From contig NZ_WTVN01000005.1 of NCBI RefSeq assembly GCF_012910905.1, positions 1 through 64,000 of the forward strand: 64,000 nucleotides of DNA, in the 5' to 3' direction. The translations under genes and the position numbers were made by a program. The notes under the pieces were generated by a model that worked only from the letters and a program-made list of their open reading frames with translations, had not been told where the DNA came from and ran no database searches. Of the stretch, positions 30,665 through 39,559 are shown piece by piece (the stretch's first letter is position 1; the number at the start of each line of letters is the position of its first letter). This stretch comes from Aromatoleum toluvorans (GTDB lineage: Bacteria > Pseudomonadota > Gammaproteobacteria > Burkholderiales > Rhodocyclaceae).

Positions 30665-31951
30665 ATGACAAAGAACAAGATCGTATTCGCGCTGAAACCC
30701 GTGCTCGCGGCGATGGTGTTCGGCGCGTGCAGCACGACACCGACCATGCCGCCCAAGGCATGGTCGGTCGACCCGGTGCTCGAAATCCAGCACGCCGGCC
30801 GCGACGCGGACACCTACTACCAGCTCGGCCGCTATCATGACGGACAGGACCGGCTCGGCGTTGCGGTCGCCGCCTACAGGGTCGCCGTGGCTGCGAATCC
30901 GCAGCACGGCATGGCATGGAATGCGCTGGGAACGGCACTTGCGAGGACCGGCAGACTCGCCGAAGCCATCGGCGCGTTCGAGACGGCAGCGGCGATTGCG
31001 TCCGATGCGAGCCACATCCAGAACAATCTCGGATATGCGCTGATGCTCGCGGGGCGCGACAAGGACGCCGTCGTGCCGCTCCGCCGCGCAATCGGTCTGG
31101 ACCGCAGCAACCGCCACGCCTGGCGCAACCTGGAAACTGCCTATGGGCGCATGGGTGAGCGCGAACAGGCGATGGTGGCCAAGGCATTCGCGGACGCCGG
31201 CCAGCCACCGACCACCGCACCGGAAACACAGCCCGTCGCAGCAACCGAAGACCCGCCGCAGACCGGCAGCGTCCTCGTGCAAATCGCGGAGAACGTGTTC
31301 GAACTGCGGGCCCCCGCTGCGTCGCACACCGAAGCCGTCGCGGAGGCCGCAACCATTATCACGGCAGCGGTCGCGCCGGTTGCCGGTGCGCCTGTCGCAA
31401 TGGCTCATCCCGTCCCGGCGTCAGGAGAAGCCATCCGCAGCAGCACGTTGCCGCCCGAGCCGCGAATCGAGGCGATCGCCCCCACTGCTGCCGCCACTTC
31501 GGTCCCGGCCCCGCGGAGACCGCAGCTCGTCGCACGCATCGTCCGGTACGAAATCACCAACGGCCAGGGCGGCGAAGGACTCGCCCGCCGCCTCTCCGCG
31601 CTGCTGGGACGCGAGGGTTTTGAGCGTCCCCGCCTCACGAACCACAAACCCTTCGACCAGATGGCGTCCTACGTTGAATACCGCGAAGGCTACCGTGAAG
31701 CTGCCGCGGCCTTCGCGAAGCGACTGCCATTCGGCACCGAACTGCGCGCCGCATCCGGCAACCTTGTCATGACCGACGTGCGCCTGATGTTGGGCAAGGA
31801 CCTGAACGTCAGCGATGCCTGTTCGGCGCTGGGGCTCTGCTCCAACTACGCGCGCAATGCGGCACCGGCCAAGCAGGCCCAGACGGGAGGATTCACTCGC
31901 GCCAGCGGCAAGGCCCGCGAAGCGCGACGCCAGACTAGCGATCCGATCTGA
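30665..31951 (+). CDS. tadD: TPR lipoprotein TadD with a C-terminal LytR_C-like domain
   Basis: A 428-residue predicted lipoprotein (lipobox AAMVFGAC, Cys about residue 20). Residues about 50-180 hold TPR repeats (YYQLGRYHDGQDRLGVAVAAYRVAVAANP, AWNALGTALARTGRLAEAIGAFETA and the next). A Pro/Ala-rich linker (about 180-290) leads to a C-terminal domain starting IVRYEITNGQGGEGLARRLSALLGREGF, which resembles the LytR_C domain known from cell-wall attachment proteins. TadD normally helps assemble the secretin; the extra domain could bind the cell wall. It is the last gene of the Tad locus and ends near a strong terminator. Confidence 0.85.
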   Translation: MTKNKIVFALKPVLAAMVFGACSTTPTMPPKAWSVDPVLEIQHAGRDADTYYQLGRYHDGQDRLGVAVAAYRVAVAANPQHGMAWNALGTALARTGRLAEAIGAFETAAAIASDASHIQNNLGYALMLAGRDKDAVVPLRRAIGLDRSNRHAWRNLETAYGRMGEREQAMVAKAFADAGQPPTTAPETQPVAATEDPPQTGSVLVQIAENVFELRAPAASHTEAVAEAATIITAAVAPVAGAPVAMAHPVPASGEAIRSSTLPPEPRIEAIAPTAAATSVPAPRRPQLVARIVRYEITNGQGGEGLARRLSALLGREGFERPRLTNHKPFDQMASYVEYREGYREAAAAFAKRLPFGTELRAASGNLVMTDVRLMLGKDLNVSDACSALGLCSNYARNAAPAKQAQTGGFTRASGKAREARRQTSDPI

Positions 31952-31977
31952 CACCCGCGCTCAGAGACCCGAATCCG

Positions 31978-32018
31978 CAAAAACAAACGCCCGCAAGACA
32001 ATCCTTGCGGGCGTTTGT
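31978..32018 (-). terminator. Intrinsic terminator between tadD and actP
   Basis: A perfect 15-bp stem (31983-31997 with 32004-32018, loop ACAATC). On the minus strand it is followed by six T, ending the actP transcript. On the plus strand the T-tract is weaker (TGTCTTG), but the stem can also slow transcripts from tadD. Confidence 0.9.
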
Positions 32019-32056
32019 CTTGATGGGCCCCGCGCCGCGGAGCCCCGGATGCACGC

Positions 32057-33733
32057 TCAGTGCGACGCCGCGCTCGCCGCGCCCACACCCGTCTGCGCAC
32101 GCACATACTGGTCGTCGAAAGCCTCGATTTCCTTCTGTGCAGCGACGCTGCTGTCCATCTTCGACACGACGATCGCGAGGATGAAGGCGATCGGCATCGA
32201 GAACAGCGCCGGCTGGGTGTAGGGGAAGATCGCCGAGGCGTTGTGCAGCACGTCGACCCACACGGATTTCGACAGCACGACGAAGGTCACGGCGCTGGCG
32301 AGGCCGGAGTAGCCGCCGACAAGCGCGCCGCGGGTCGTCAGGCCCTTCCAGTACATCGACAGGATCAGCACCGGGAAGTTGGCCGAGGCCGCGACGCCGA
32401 AGGCCAGCGCGACCATGAACGCGATGTTCATCTTCTCGAAGGCCATGCCGAGCAGGACGGCGACGATACCGAGGCCGATGGTGGCGAACTTCGACACCTT
32501 CAGCTCGGTCGTCTCGGACGCCTTGCCCTTCATGATGACGCGGGCGTAGATGTCGTGCGAGATCGCCGAGGCGCCTGCGAGAGCGAGGCCGGCCACCACC
32601 GCGAGGATGGTCGCGAAGGCCACCGCCGACAGGAAGCCCAACAGCAGGTTGCCGCCGACCGCCTTGGCGAGGTGCATCGCGATCATGTTGCCGCCGCCGA
32701 TGACCTTGCCACCGATCTGGCCGCCCTCGAAGAACTCGGGGTTGGTGCCGACGATCAGGATCGCGCACAGGCCCATGATAGCGATGACGTTGAAGAAGTA
32801 CGCGACGATGCCCGAGGCGTAGAGCACCGACTTGCGCGCTTCCTTGGCGTCGGTGACGGTGAAGAAGCGCATCAGGATGTGCGGCAGACCGGCGGTGCCG
32901 AACATCAGGCCGAGGCCCAGCGAGATCGCGGTGACCGGATCGGCGAGCAGGCTGCCCGGGGCGAGGAGCTTGCCGCCGAGCTTGTGCACTTCCATCGCGC
33001 GGGTGGTCAGCTCGTCGAAGCTGAAGCCGAACTGGCTGAACGCGAGCAGCATCACGGTGGTGCCACCGATCAGCAGCATGCAGGCCTTGATGATCTGCAC
33101 CCAGGTCGTGGCGACCATGCCGCCGAAGGTCACGTACACCATCATCAGCGCGCCGACCACGAACAGCGCGATGTTGTAGTCGAGGCCGAACAGCAGCTTG
33201 ATGAGCTGGCCGGCGCCGACCATCTGCGCGACGAGGTAGAAGCACACCACGGTCAGCGAGCTGACGGCGGCCATCGTGCGCACCTTGCCCTGGTCGAGGC
33301 GGTAGGCGGTGATGTCGGCGAAGGTGAACTTGCCGAGGTTGCGCAGGCGTTCGGCCATCAGGAACAGGATGATGGGCCAGCCGACGAAGAACGCAATCAT
33401 GTAGATGTACGCATCGACGCCCTGCGTGTACATCATCGCGGTGAGACCCAGCAGGGTCGCGGCGGACATGTAGTCGCCCGCGATCGCCAGCCCGTTCTGC
33501 CAGCCGGTGATGCCACCGCCGGCGGTGTAGAAGTCGGACGTCGACTTGGTGCGCGATGCGGCCCAGTAGGTGATGCCGAGCGTCAGCATCACGAACACGA
33601 AGAACATGCCGATCGCGTGCAGGTTGAGGCCCTGCTTTTCGGTCTGGGCGATGGCGTCACCGGCGATCGCCGATGCGCTCACGGACAGCGGCAACAGGCC
33701 GGCGGCCAGGCGCGAGATAACGGAGGCTTTCAT
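32057..33733 (-). CDS. actP: Acetate/cation symporter (ActP family)
   Basis: A 558-residue sodium:solute symporter with about 13 hydrophobic segments and a signal-like N-terminus ([15 protein letters not shown]), as in E. coli ActP. Family features include [46 protein letters not shown] and [16 protein letters not shown]. It takes up acetate and related short-chain monocarboxylates. GAGGAAAA precedes the ATG, which shares one base with the stop of the upstream DUF485 gene. Confidence 0.94.
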   Translation of the reverse strand: MKASVISRLAAGLLPLSVSASAIAGDAIAQTEKQGLNLHAIGMFFVFVMLTLGITYWAASRTKSTSDFYTAGGGITGWQNGLAIAGDYMSAATLLGLTAMMYTQGVDAYIYMIAFFVGWPIILFLMAERLRNLGKFTFADITAYRLDQGKVRTMAAVSSLTVVCFYLVAQMVGAGQLIKLLFGLDYNIALFVVGALMMVYVTFGGMVATTWVQIIKACMLLIGGTTVMLLAFSQFGFSFDELTTRAMEVHKLGGKLLAPGSLLADPVTAISLGLGLMFGTAGLPHILMRFFTVTDAKEARKSVLYASGIVAYFFNVIAIMGLCAILIVGTNPEFFEGGQIGGKVIGGGNMIAMHLAKAVGGNLLLGFLSAVAFATILAVVAGLALAGASAISHDIYARVIMKGKASETTELKVSKFATIGLGIVAVLLGMAFEKMNIAFMVALAFGVAASANFPVLILSMYWKGLTTRGALVGGYSGLASAVTFVVLSKSVWVDVLHNASAIFPYTQPALFSMPIAFILAIVVSKMDSSVAAQKEIEAFDDQYVRAQTGVGAASAASH

Positions 33734-34053
33734 TATTTTTCCTCCTTCCACGCGGCGCGCACGATCTCGTTGTTGATGTCGTCGAATTCGCCGTTGGCGC
33801 GACGCACGTAGATCAGGGTCAGAACCCAGAAGAACACGAACTGGAACAACCCGACCGCAACGCCGAAGGTCAGGTTGCTGCCTTCGGACAGCCGCTTCGC
33901 GATGAGCTCGGGCGCGAACGCGACGAGCAGCACGAAGCCGTAGAAGATCGCCAGGACGACGATCGACAGGATCGTGGCAAAGCGGGTGCGCTTCGCCACG
34001 AGTTCCGCGAAACGCGGATTGCGCCGGATGTGCGCATACATTGATACAGACAT
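33733..34053 (-). CDS. DUF485 membrane protein (YjcH-like), ActP partner
   Basis: A 106-residue protein with two hydrophobic segments ([20 protein letters not shown] and [21 protein letters not shown]) and the DUF485 pattern around them. It is normally encoded just before actP, as here, and probably aids its folding or regulation. GGGAGAGGGAA lies directly before the ATG. Confidence 0.88.
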   Translation of the reverse strand: MSVSMYAHIRRNPRFAELVAKRTRFATILSIVVLAIFYGFVLLVAFAPELIAKRLSEGSNLTFGVAVGLFQFVFFWVLTLIYVRRANGEFDDINNEIVRAAWKEEK

Positions 34054-34148
34054 TTCCCTCTCCCTCCAAGAAAAGCAACGATGTCACGCTGCCCTCCACA
34101 CTCCGCCTCTTGCCCACCCGATGTCTGTCGCACCGGTGTCGGCGAGCG

Positions 34149-34162
34149 GATGATATATCATC
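34149..34162. promoter_or_regulatory. Palindrome GATGATATATCATC upstream of the DUF485-actP operon
   Basis: A perfect 14-bp palindrome about 95 nt before the DUF485 start. Its TATATC can serve as the -10 box of that minus-strand operon, with ATGGTA 17 nt before it, so a protein bound here would block RNA polymerase. Confidence 0.42.
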
Positions 34163-34168
34163 TACAAG

Positions 34169-34192
34169 ACTCCATACCATGACGTATGGAGT
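34169..34192. promoter_or_regulatory. Inverted repeat TCCATAC-N6-GTATGGA (copy 1)
   Basis: The core is flanked by one more pair on each side (ACTCCATAC...GTATGGAGT, 9-bp arms, loop CATGAC), followed on the plus strand by a T-run at 34193-34198. It could fold as an intrinsic terminator, but no plus-strand gene lies upstream. An identical core stands at the same distance before the CoA-transferase gene at 54.3 kb, so I favour a regulator site between the divergent actP and enoyl-CoA hydratase-like genes. Confidence 0.55.
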
Positions 34193-34256
34193 TTTTTTAA
34201 TTAATTGATAAATTGAATTTTTCTACCATTTTCGAAGCGACGGACAAACCCCGGAC

Positions 34257-35039
34257 ATGAGCGGCGAGATACTCTTTTCCACCGACGGCGACATCGCCAC
34301 GCTGACCCTCTCCAACCCCGACAAGCTGAACGCGATCGACTCCGCAATGTGGGTCGCGCTGCGCGAAGCCTTCGAGCGCATCGCCGCCGATTCCGCGCTG
34401 CGCGGCGTGATCCTGCGCGGCGCGGGCGACAAGGCGTTCGCTGCGGGCGGCGACATCGAGGAATTTTTGACCGTGCGCGCGACTGTCGATGACGCCCTGC
34501 ACTACCACGACACGCTGGTCGCGGCGGCGCTGGACGCGATCCGTGCCTGCGCGATTCCCACGGTGGCGGCGATCCAGGGTGCCTGTGTCGGCGGCGGACT
34601 GGAGATCGCCGGCTGCTGCGACCTGCGCATCGCCGGCGAGTCGGCGCGCTTCGGCGCCCCGATCAACCGCCTGGGCTTCTCGATGTATCCGGGCGAGATG
34701 GCGGGCCTGCTGGAGCTCGTCGGCCCGGCGGTGCTGCTGGAGATCCTGCTCGAAGGGCGCATCCTCGACGCGCGCGAGGCGCTGCAGAAGGGCCTGCTGA
34801 CGCGCGTGACCGACGACGAGAAGGTGCTCGACGAAGCCCGCGCGAGCGCCGCGCGCATCGCCGCCGGCGCGCCACTGGTCGCGCGCTGGCACAAGCAGTG
34901 GGTGCACCGCCTGATGCGCGGCGGCGCCCTGGGCGAGGAAGAAAAGCGCGCCGCCTTCGACTTCCTCGCGACGAACGACTACAAGGAAGGCTTGGACGCC
35001 TTCTTCGCGAAGCGCAAGCCGGTATTCAAGGGGCGTTGA
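34257..35039 (+). CDS. Enoyl-CoA hydratase/isomerase family protein with an altered active site
   Basis: A 260-residue crotonase-fold protein. The CoA/oxyanion segments FAAGGDIEEF and ACVGGGLEIAGCCDLRIA are present, and the first catalytic Glu is kept (GGGLE, E116). The second one, in the PEI motif of true hydratases, is replaced (FGAPINRLGF, P135-I136), so water addition may not be the reaction; an isomerase, lyase or hydrolase are alternatives. The ATG lacks a strong ribosome site. It is divergent from the acetate permease operon and shares its control region. Confidence 0.82.
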   Translation: MSGEILFSTDGDIATLTLSNPDKLNAIDSAMWVALREAFERIAADSALRGVILRGAGDKAFAAGGDIEEFLTVRATVDDALHYHDTLVAAALDAIRACAIPTVAAIQGACVGGGLEIAGCCDLRIAGESARFGAPINRLGFSMYPGEMAGLLELVGPAVLLEILLEGRILDAREALQKGLLTRVTDDEKVLDEARASAARIAAGAPLVARWHKQWVHRLMRGGALGEEEKRAAFDFLATNDYKEGLDAFFAKRKPVFKGR

Positions 35040-35041
35040 CT

Positions 35042-35154
35042 CGTAGGGCGGATGAGCCGAAGGCGTTATCCGCCGGATGGGTTATGACGAAGGGCATTTG
35101 ATAGGCGTGACGTGGCACATGCGGCGGAAGGCGCTTCGCTTTTCCGCCCTACGG
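35042..35154. repeat. Dispersed inverted repeat, copy 4 (between echA-like gene and cobQ)
   Basis: Starts CGTAGGGCGGATGAGCCGAAGG, 2 nt after the stop of the crotonase-fold gene, and ends GCTTTTCCGCCCTACGG, 8 nt before the cobQ stop. It lies between convergent genes and may end both transcripts. Confidence 0.85.
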
Positions 35155-35162
35155 ATCAAGCG

Positions 35163-36629
35163 TCAAACGGCCCACGCCGCCGGCAACACCGCCGACAGAT
35201 CCAGGTTCGCCGCGACGCTGTCCGCCAGCCGATCAAGATCGGCCTCGCGCCGCGCCGCGAGATCGACCGTCTCGACCTCCCCCGCCCCGGCCCACGCGAG
35301 CAGCGCGGACAGCGCTTCCGGCGCATCGAACAGGCCGTGCAGGTAGGTGCCGAGGATCTGCCCGTCGGCCGACAGCGCGCCGTCGGGCCGGCCATCGGCG
35401 AAGTGCAGCGCGGGGCGGTCGAGCGCTGCGCCGCGGCTCACGCCCATGTGGATCTCGTAGCCCGTGACCGCGGCCGCGCCGGGCAGGCACAGTTCGCCGC
35501 GACGGTTCTCGAGCTGCTTTTCGGCCTCGAGGACGGTTTCCATGTCGAGCAGCCCCAAGCCCGCGACGGTGCTCGGCGCCCCTTCCAGCCCCTGCGGGTC
35601 GGCGAGCGCGGAGCCGAGCATCTGGAAGCCGCCGCAGACCCCCACCACCTTGCCGCCGTAGCGCAGATGGCGCTTGAGCGCGGGCTCCCAGCCCTGCGCG
35701 CGCAGCCAGGCGAGGTCCGCCTGCACGCTCTTGGAGCCGGGCAGCACGATCAGGTCGGCGGACGGGATCGCCTGGCCCGGTCCGACCCAGCGGAAATCGA
35801 CCTGCGGGTGCAGGCGCAGCGCGTCGAGGTCGGTGTGGTTCGAGATGCGCGGATAGACCGGCGCGACCACCCGCAGGCGCGCCTCGCCCTTGTCGACGCG
35901 GGCTTCGCCGAGCGCGTCCTCGGCGTCGAGGAAGAGGCCGTGCAGGTAGGGCAGCACGCCCAGCACCGGCCGGCCGGTGCGTTCTTCAAGCCAGTCCAGC
36001 CCCGACTGCAACAGGCCGATGTCGCCGCGGAAGCGGTTGATGACGAAGCCTTTCACGCGCGCCTGCTCGGACGGCGACAGCAGTTCCAGCGTGCCGACGA
36101 GATGCGCGAACACGCCGCCGCGGTCGATGTCGGCGACGAGGATCACCGGCACGTCGGCCGCTTCGGCAAAGCCCATGTTGGCGATGTCGCGATCGCGCAG
36201 GTTGATCTCCGCGGGGCTGCCAGCGCCTTCGACGAGCACGCAGTCGTAGGCGCTGGTGAGGCGGTCCCAGGACTGCATCACCGCCTTCATCGCGGTCGGC
36301 TTGTAGGCGTGGTAATCGCGTGCCGAGAGGTTCGCGGCGACCTTGCCATGGATGACGACCTGCGCGCCGATGTCGGTCGACGGCTTGAGCAGCACCGGAT
36401 TGAAGTCGGTGTGCGGCTGCAGCCCGGCGGCCAGCGCCTGCAGGGCCTGCGCACGGCCGATCTCGCCGCCATCGCTCGTCACCGCGGAATTGAGCGCCAT
36501 GTTCTGCGGCTTGAACGGCGCCACGCGCACGCCACGCCGCGCCAGCATGCGCGCGAGTCCCGCGACCAGCGTGCTCTTGCCCGCATCGGAGGTCGTTCCC
36601 TGCACCATCAGGGTGATTGCTTGCGGCAT
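35163..36629 (-). CDS. cobQ: Cobyric acid synthase
   Basis: A 488-residue amidotransferase that adds four amide groups from glutamine to adenosylcobyrinic acid a,c-diamide. The N-terminal P-loop domain begins [18 protein letters not shown] and has [12 protein letters not shown]. The C-terminal class I glutaminase-like domain has the nucleophile Cys in [10 protein letters not shown] and the late His in GTYLHGLFD. The ATG ([11 protein letters not shown]) is chosen over an upstream in-frame TTG. It is divergent from cbiB with a 57-nt gap and has no riboswitch of its own that I can see. Confidence 0.95.
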   Translation of the reverse strand: MPQAITLMVQGTTSDAGKSTLVAGLARMLARRGVRVAPFKPQNMALNSAVTSDGGEIGRAQALQALAAGLQPHTDFNPVLLKPSTDIGAQVVIHGKVAANLSARDYHAYKPTAMKAVMQSWDRLTSAYDCVLVEGAGSPAEINLRDRDIANMGFAEAADVPVILVADIDRGGVFAHLVGTLELLSPSEQARVKGFVINRFRGDIGLLQSGLDWLEERTGRPVLGVLPYLHGLFLDAEDALGEARVDKGEARLRVVAPVYPRISNHTDLDALRLHPQVDFRWVGPGQAIPSADLIVLPGSKSVQADLAWLRAQGWEPALKRHLRYGGKVVGVCGGFQMLGSALADPQGLEGAPSTVAGLGLLDMETVLEAEKQLENRRGELCLPGAAAVTGYEIHMGVSRGAALDRPALHFADGRPDGALSADGQILGTYLHGLFDAPEALSALLAWAGAGEVETVDLAARREADLDRLADSVAANLDLSAVLPAAWAV

Positions 36630-36686
36630 GGCGTAGAATCCCGGCTCGTTCAAAGTGGCGGATTATCGCCGATAAGCTTCGCGCCG

Positions 36687-37604
36687 ATGATTTCCCTGTT
36701 CATCAAACTCCTCGCCGGCATCGCCCTCGACCGTCTGCTCGGCGAGCCACGCCGCTGGCATCCGCTGGTCGGCTTCGGCCGCTGGGCCGGCTGGCTCGAA
36801 ACGCGCCTGCGCCCGCTGCTGCCGACCCGCGCGGGCGGGCTGCTGGCGTGGCTGCTGGCGATCGGGCCGTGGCTCGCGCTCGCGCTGTGGCTGCGCGCCA
36901 GCCATCCCGCCGCGCACTGGGTCGTCGACATCGGCCTGCTGTATTTCGCGCTCGGCGCGCGCAGCCTCGCGCAGCATGCCGAGGCGATCGCGGCACCGCT
37001 CGCGGCCGGCGACCTCGACGCGGCGCGCGAGCGCGTCGGCTGGATCGTCAGCCGCGATACGCGCGCGCTGGACGCGACCGGCGTCGCGAAGGCCGGCACC
37101 GAGTCGGTGCTTGAGAACGGCAACGATGCGGTCTTCGGCGCGCTGTTCTGGTTCTGCATCGCGGGCGGCGCCGGGGCGCTGGTGTTCCGCCTCGCCAACA
37201 CGCTCGACGCGATGTGGGGTTACCGCACCGAACGCTTCATCCGCTTCGGCTGGGCGGCGGCGCGCCTCGACGACGCGCTGAACTGGATCCCCGCGCGACT
37301 CACCGCGCTGACCTACACGCTGCTCGGCCGCAGCCGCGACGCGCTCGCATGCTGGCGCGAGCAGGCCCCCGCCTGGGACAGCCCCAACGCCGGGCCGGTG
37401 ATGGCGGCAGGCGCGGGTGCGCTCGGCGTCCGCCTCGGCGGTGCAGCGATCTACCACGGGCGCGAGGAACAGCGCCCGCCGCTCGGCTGCGGCAACGCGC
37501 CCGATGCCGCGAGCGTGCGCGCGGCGGTGCGCTTGCTGGAACGCGGCATGCTGCTGTGGCTGGGCATCGTGGCCGCCGGCGCGCTGCTCGCAGGCATCGC
37601 ATGA
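36687..37604 (+). CDS. cbiB: Adenosylcobinamide-phosphate synthase CbiB
   Basis: A 305-residue inner-membrane protein with several hydrophobic segments that joins adenosylcobyric acid to aminopropanol (phosphate). Family segments are [42 protein letters not shown] and [21 protein letters not shown]. It is called CobD in some aerobic-pathway naming. It is followed after 18 nt by the threonine-phosphate decarboxylase gene, which supplies the aminopropanol part. Confidence 0.93.
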   Translation: MISLFIKLLAGIALDRLLGEPRRWHPLVGFGRWAGWLETRLRPLLPTRAGGLLAWLLAIGPWLALALWLRASHPAAHWVVDIGLLYFALGARSLAQHAEAIAAPLAAGDLDAARERVGWIVSRDTRALDATGVAKAGTESVLENGNDAVFGALFWFCIAGGAGALVFRLANTLDAMWGYRTERFIRFGWAAARLDDALNWIPARLTALTYTLLGRSRDALACWREQAPAWDSPNAGPVMAAGAGALGVRLGGAAIYHGREEQRPPLGCGNAPDAASVRAAVRLLERGMLLWLGIVAAGALLAGIA

Positions 37605-37622
37605 GCTTCGCCGGGGACGCAC

Positions 37623-38606
37623 ATGCTTGAGCACGGCGGACGCCTGCGCCGCGCGGCGCAACAATACGGCATCCCGCTCGCCGACTGGCTGGACCTGTCG
37701 ACCGGGATCAATCCGCACGCGTGGCCCGTCCCGCCCGTTCCGGGCGCCGCGTGGCACCGTCTGCCGGAGGATGATGACGGGCTGGAGGGCGCCGCCGCGG
37801 CCTACTACGGCACCGACCAGCTGCTGCCGGTCGCCGGCTCGCAACCGGCGATCCAGGCCCTGCCGGCGCTGATCCCGGGCGAGCGCGTGACCGTGCTCGC
37901 GCCGACCTACGCCGAGCATCCTCACGCCTGGCGCGGCCGCAGGCTGCGCGCGCTCGCCGCCGACGCCGTCGATGCGGCGATCGACGACACCGACGTGCTG
38001 CTCCTCGTGCATCCCAACAACCCGTCCGGGGCACGCTTTGCGCGCGAGAAGCTGCTCGACTGGCACGCGCGCCTCGCGGCCCGTGGCGGCTGGCTGGTGG
38101 TCGACGAAGCCTTCATCGATGCGGCGCCGGCCGAAAGTCTCGCGTCGGCCGCCGGGCGGCCGAACCTCGTGGTCCTGCGCTCGCTCGGCAAGTTCTTCGG
38201 CCTCGCCGGCGCGCGCGTCGGCTTCGTGCTCGCCCCGGCGGAACTGCGCGCACGCCTCGCCGACCTGCTGGGCCCGTGGACACTCAGCGGCCCGGCGCGC
38301 CATGTCGCGCGCGCGGCGCTCACCGACCGCGGGTGGCAGGACGCGATGCGCGCCCGCCTGGAAGGCGAAGCGGCACGCCTCGCCGCCCTGCTGCGCCACG
38401 GCGGCCTCGGCGAACCCGCCGGGCCGGCGCTGTTCCAGTGGGTGCGGCATGCGGATGCCCCCACCGTGCAGGACCACCTCGCGCGCGCCGGCATCCTCGT
38501 GCGCCGTTTCGACGCACCGGCCAGCCTGCGCTTCGGCCTGCCGCCCGACGAAACCGGCTGGGAGCGCCTCGCCGCGGCGCTCGACACCTTGCGCCCACGC
38601 GCCTGA
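37623..38606 (+). CDS. cobD: Threonine-phosphate decarboxylase (PLP enzyme, CobD/CobC type)
   Basis: A 327-residue class I/II aminotransferase-fold enzyme giving (R)-1-amino-2-propanol phosphate for the cobalamin lower loop. It has LDLSTGINPHAWP, VHPNNPSGARF, the DEAFID segment and the PLP-lysine region LVVLRSLGKFFGLAGARVGF. The pathway partner CbiB is encoded immediately upstream, and the stop is 1 nt before the next gene. In aerobic-pathway naming this would be cobC. Confidence 0.92.
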   Translation: MLEHGGRLRRAAQQYGIPLADWLDLSTGINPHAWPVPPVPGAAWHRLPEDDDGLEGAAAAYYGTDQLLPVAGSQPAIQALPALIPGERVTVLAPTYAEHPHAWRGRRLRALAADAVDAAIDDTDVLLLVHPNNPSGARFAREKLLDWHARLAARGGWLVVDEAFIDAAPAESLASAAGRPNLVVLRSLGKFFGLAGARVGFVLAPAELRARLADLLGPWTLSGPARHVARAALTDRGWQDAMRARLEGEAARLAALLRHGGLGEPAGPALFQWVRHADAPTVQDHLARAGILVRRFDAPASLRFGLPPDETGWERLAAALDTLRPRA

Positions 38607-38607
38607 C

Positions 38608-39558
38608 ATGCAGCTCGACCACCACGTCAACACCATCGGGCGCCACCTGCGTGCACGCTTCGGCGAGCGCGTGCACAAGCTGCCGCTGCACGCGAACTTC
38701 ACCTGCCCGAACCGCGACGGCACGCTCGGACGCGGTGGCTGCACCTTCTGCAACGTGCGCGCGTTCAGCGACGAAGCCGAAGCGCCGATCGCTCAGCAGC
38801 TCGACACCGGGCGCGTGCGCACCGACCGCGCGCGCCGCTACCTCGCCTACTTCCAGGCCTACACCAGCACTTACGCGGAAGTGGCGACGCTGCAGCGGCT
38901 GTATGAGGAGGCCCTCGCGGGCGCCGACATCGTCGGACTGTGCGTCGGCACGCGCCCCGACTGCGTGCCCGACGCCGCGCTGGATCTCCTCGCCGGCTAC
39001 CACGAGCGCGGCTACGAAGTGTGGCTGGAACTGGGCCTGCAGAGCGCCTTCGACGACACCCTCGCGCGCGTCAATCGCGGTCACGGCTTCGCCGCCTACG
39101 CCGACGCGGTGGCGCGCGCCCGTGCCCGCGGGATTCCCGTGTGCACGCACCTCATCGTCGGCCTGCCGGGCGAGTCGCCCGAGCGCAGCCTCGACACGCT
39201 CGAGCGCGTGCTCGAATGCGGCGTCGCGGGGCTGAAACTGCATCCGCTGATGATCGTCAAGGGCAGCCGGCTCGCCGCCGCGTGGCGCCGCGGCGAGATC
39301 GCGCCGCCGGACGCCGCCCGCTACGCCGACGTCGCCGCCGAGATGATCCGCCGCACGCCCGCGAACGTCGTGTACCACCGCGTCTCGGCCACCGCCAACG
39401 CGCCGACCCTGCTCGCGCCGGCCTGGTGCGCGTCACGCTTCGAAGGCATCCACGCGATCGCCCGCCGGCTTGCCGCGACCGGCCCGCAGGGCAGCCTCAC
39501 GGCGCAGCCGCTCGGCCCCCCGCTCCCTTTTTCCCGCGAACACCGCGCCCCTGCCTGA
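38608..39558 (+). CDS. Radical SAM protein of the YhcC/TIGR01212 type
   Basis: A 316-residue predicted [4Fe-4S] radical SAM enzyme. The cluster motif is spread as FTCPNRDGTLGRGGCTFCN, which is usual for this family in place of the tight CxxxCxxC. Later segments YFQAYTSTYA, GTRPDCVPD and LELGLQSAFDDTL are characteristic. Its substrate is unknown in general. It lies between cobD and btuF with 1-nt gaps on both sides, so it is co-transcribed with cobalamin genes, but a role in B12 metabolism is not shown. Confidence 0.87.
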   Translation: MQLDHHVNTIGRHLRARFGERVHKLPLHANFTCPNRDGTLGRGGCTFCNVRAFSDEAEAPIAQQLDTGRVRTDRARRYLAYFQAYTSTYAEVATLQRLYEEALAGADIVGLCVGTRPDCVPDAALDLLAGYHERGYEVWLELGLQSAFDDTLARVNRGHGFAAYADAVARARARGIPVCTHLIVGLPGESPERSLDTLERVLECGVAGLKLHPLMIVKGSRLAAAWRRGEIAPPDAARYADVAAEMIRRTPANVVYHRVSATANAPTLLAPAWCASRFEGIHAIARRLAATGPQGSLTAQPLGPPLPFSREHRAPA

Positions 39559-39559
39559 C

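Noticed and set aside
31143-31772. Alternative open frame inside tadD
   Set aside because: Pro/Ser/Arg-rich shadow of the TadD linker in another frame.
32060-33811. 583-codon plus-strand open frame opposite actP
   Set aside because: The acetate permease on the minus strand is unmistakable; the opposite frame has only charged low-complexity protein.
34169-34198. Plus-strand intrinsic terminator
   Set aside because: Stem and T-run fit, but no plus-strand gene precedes it and the same inverted repeat recurs before another gene; kept as a probable operator instead.
36663-38753. 696-codon minus-strand open frame opposite cbiB and cobD
   Set aside because: Both real genes on the plus strand have full motif sets; this frame crosses two of them and has no features.
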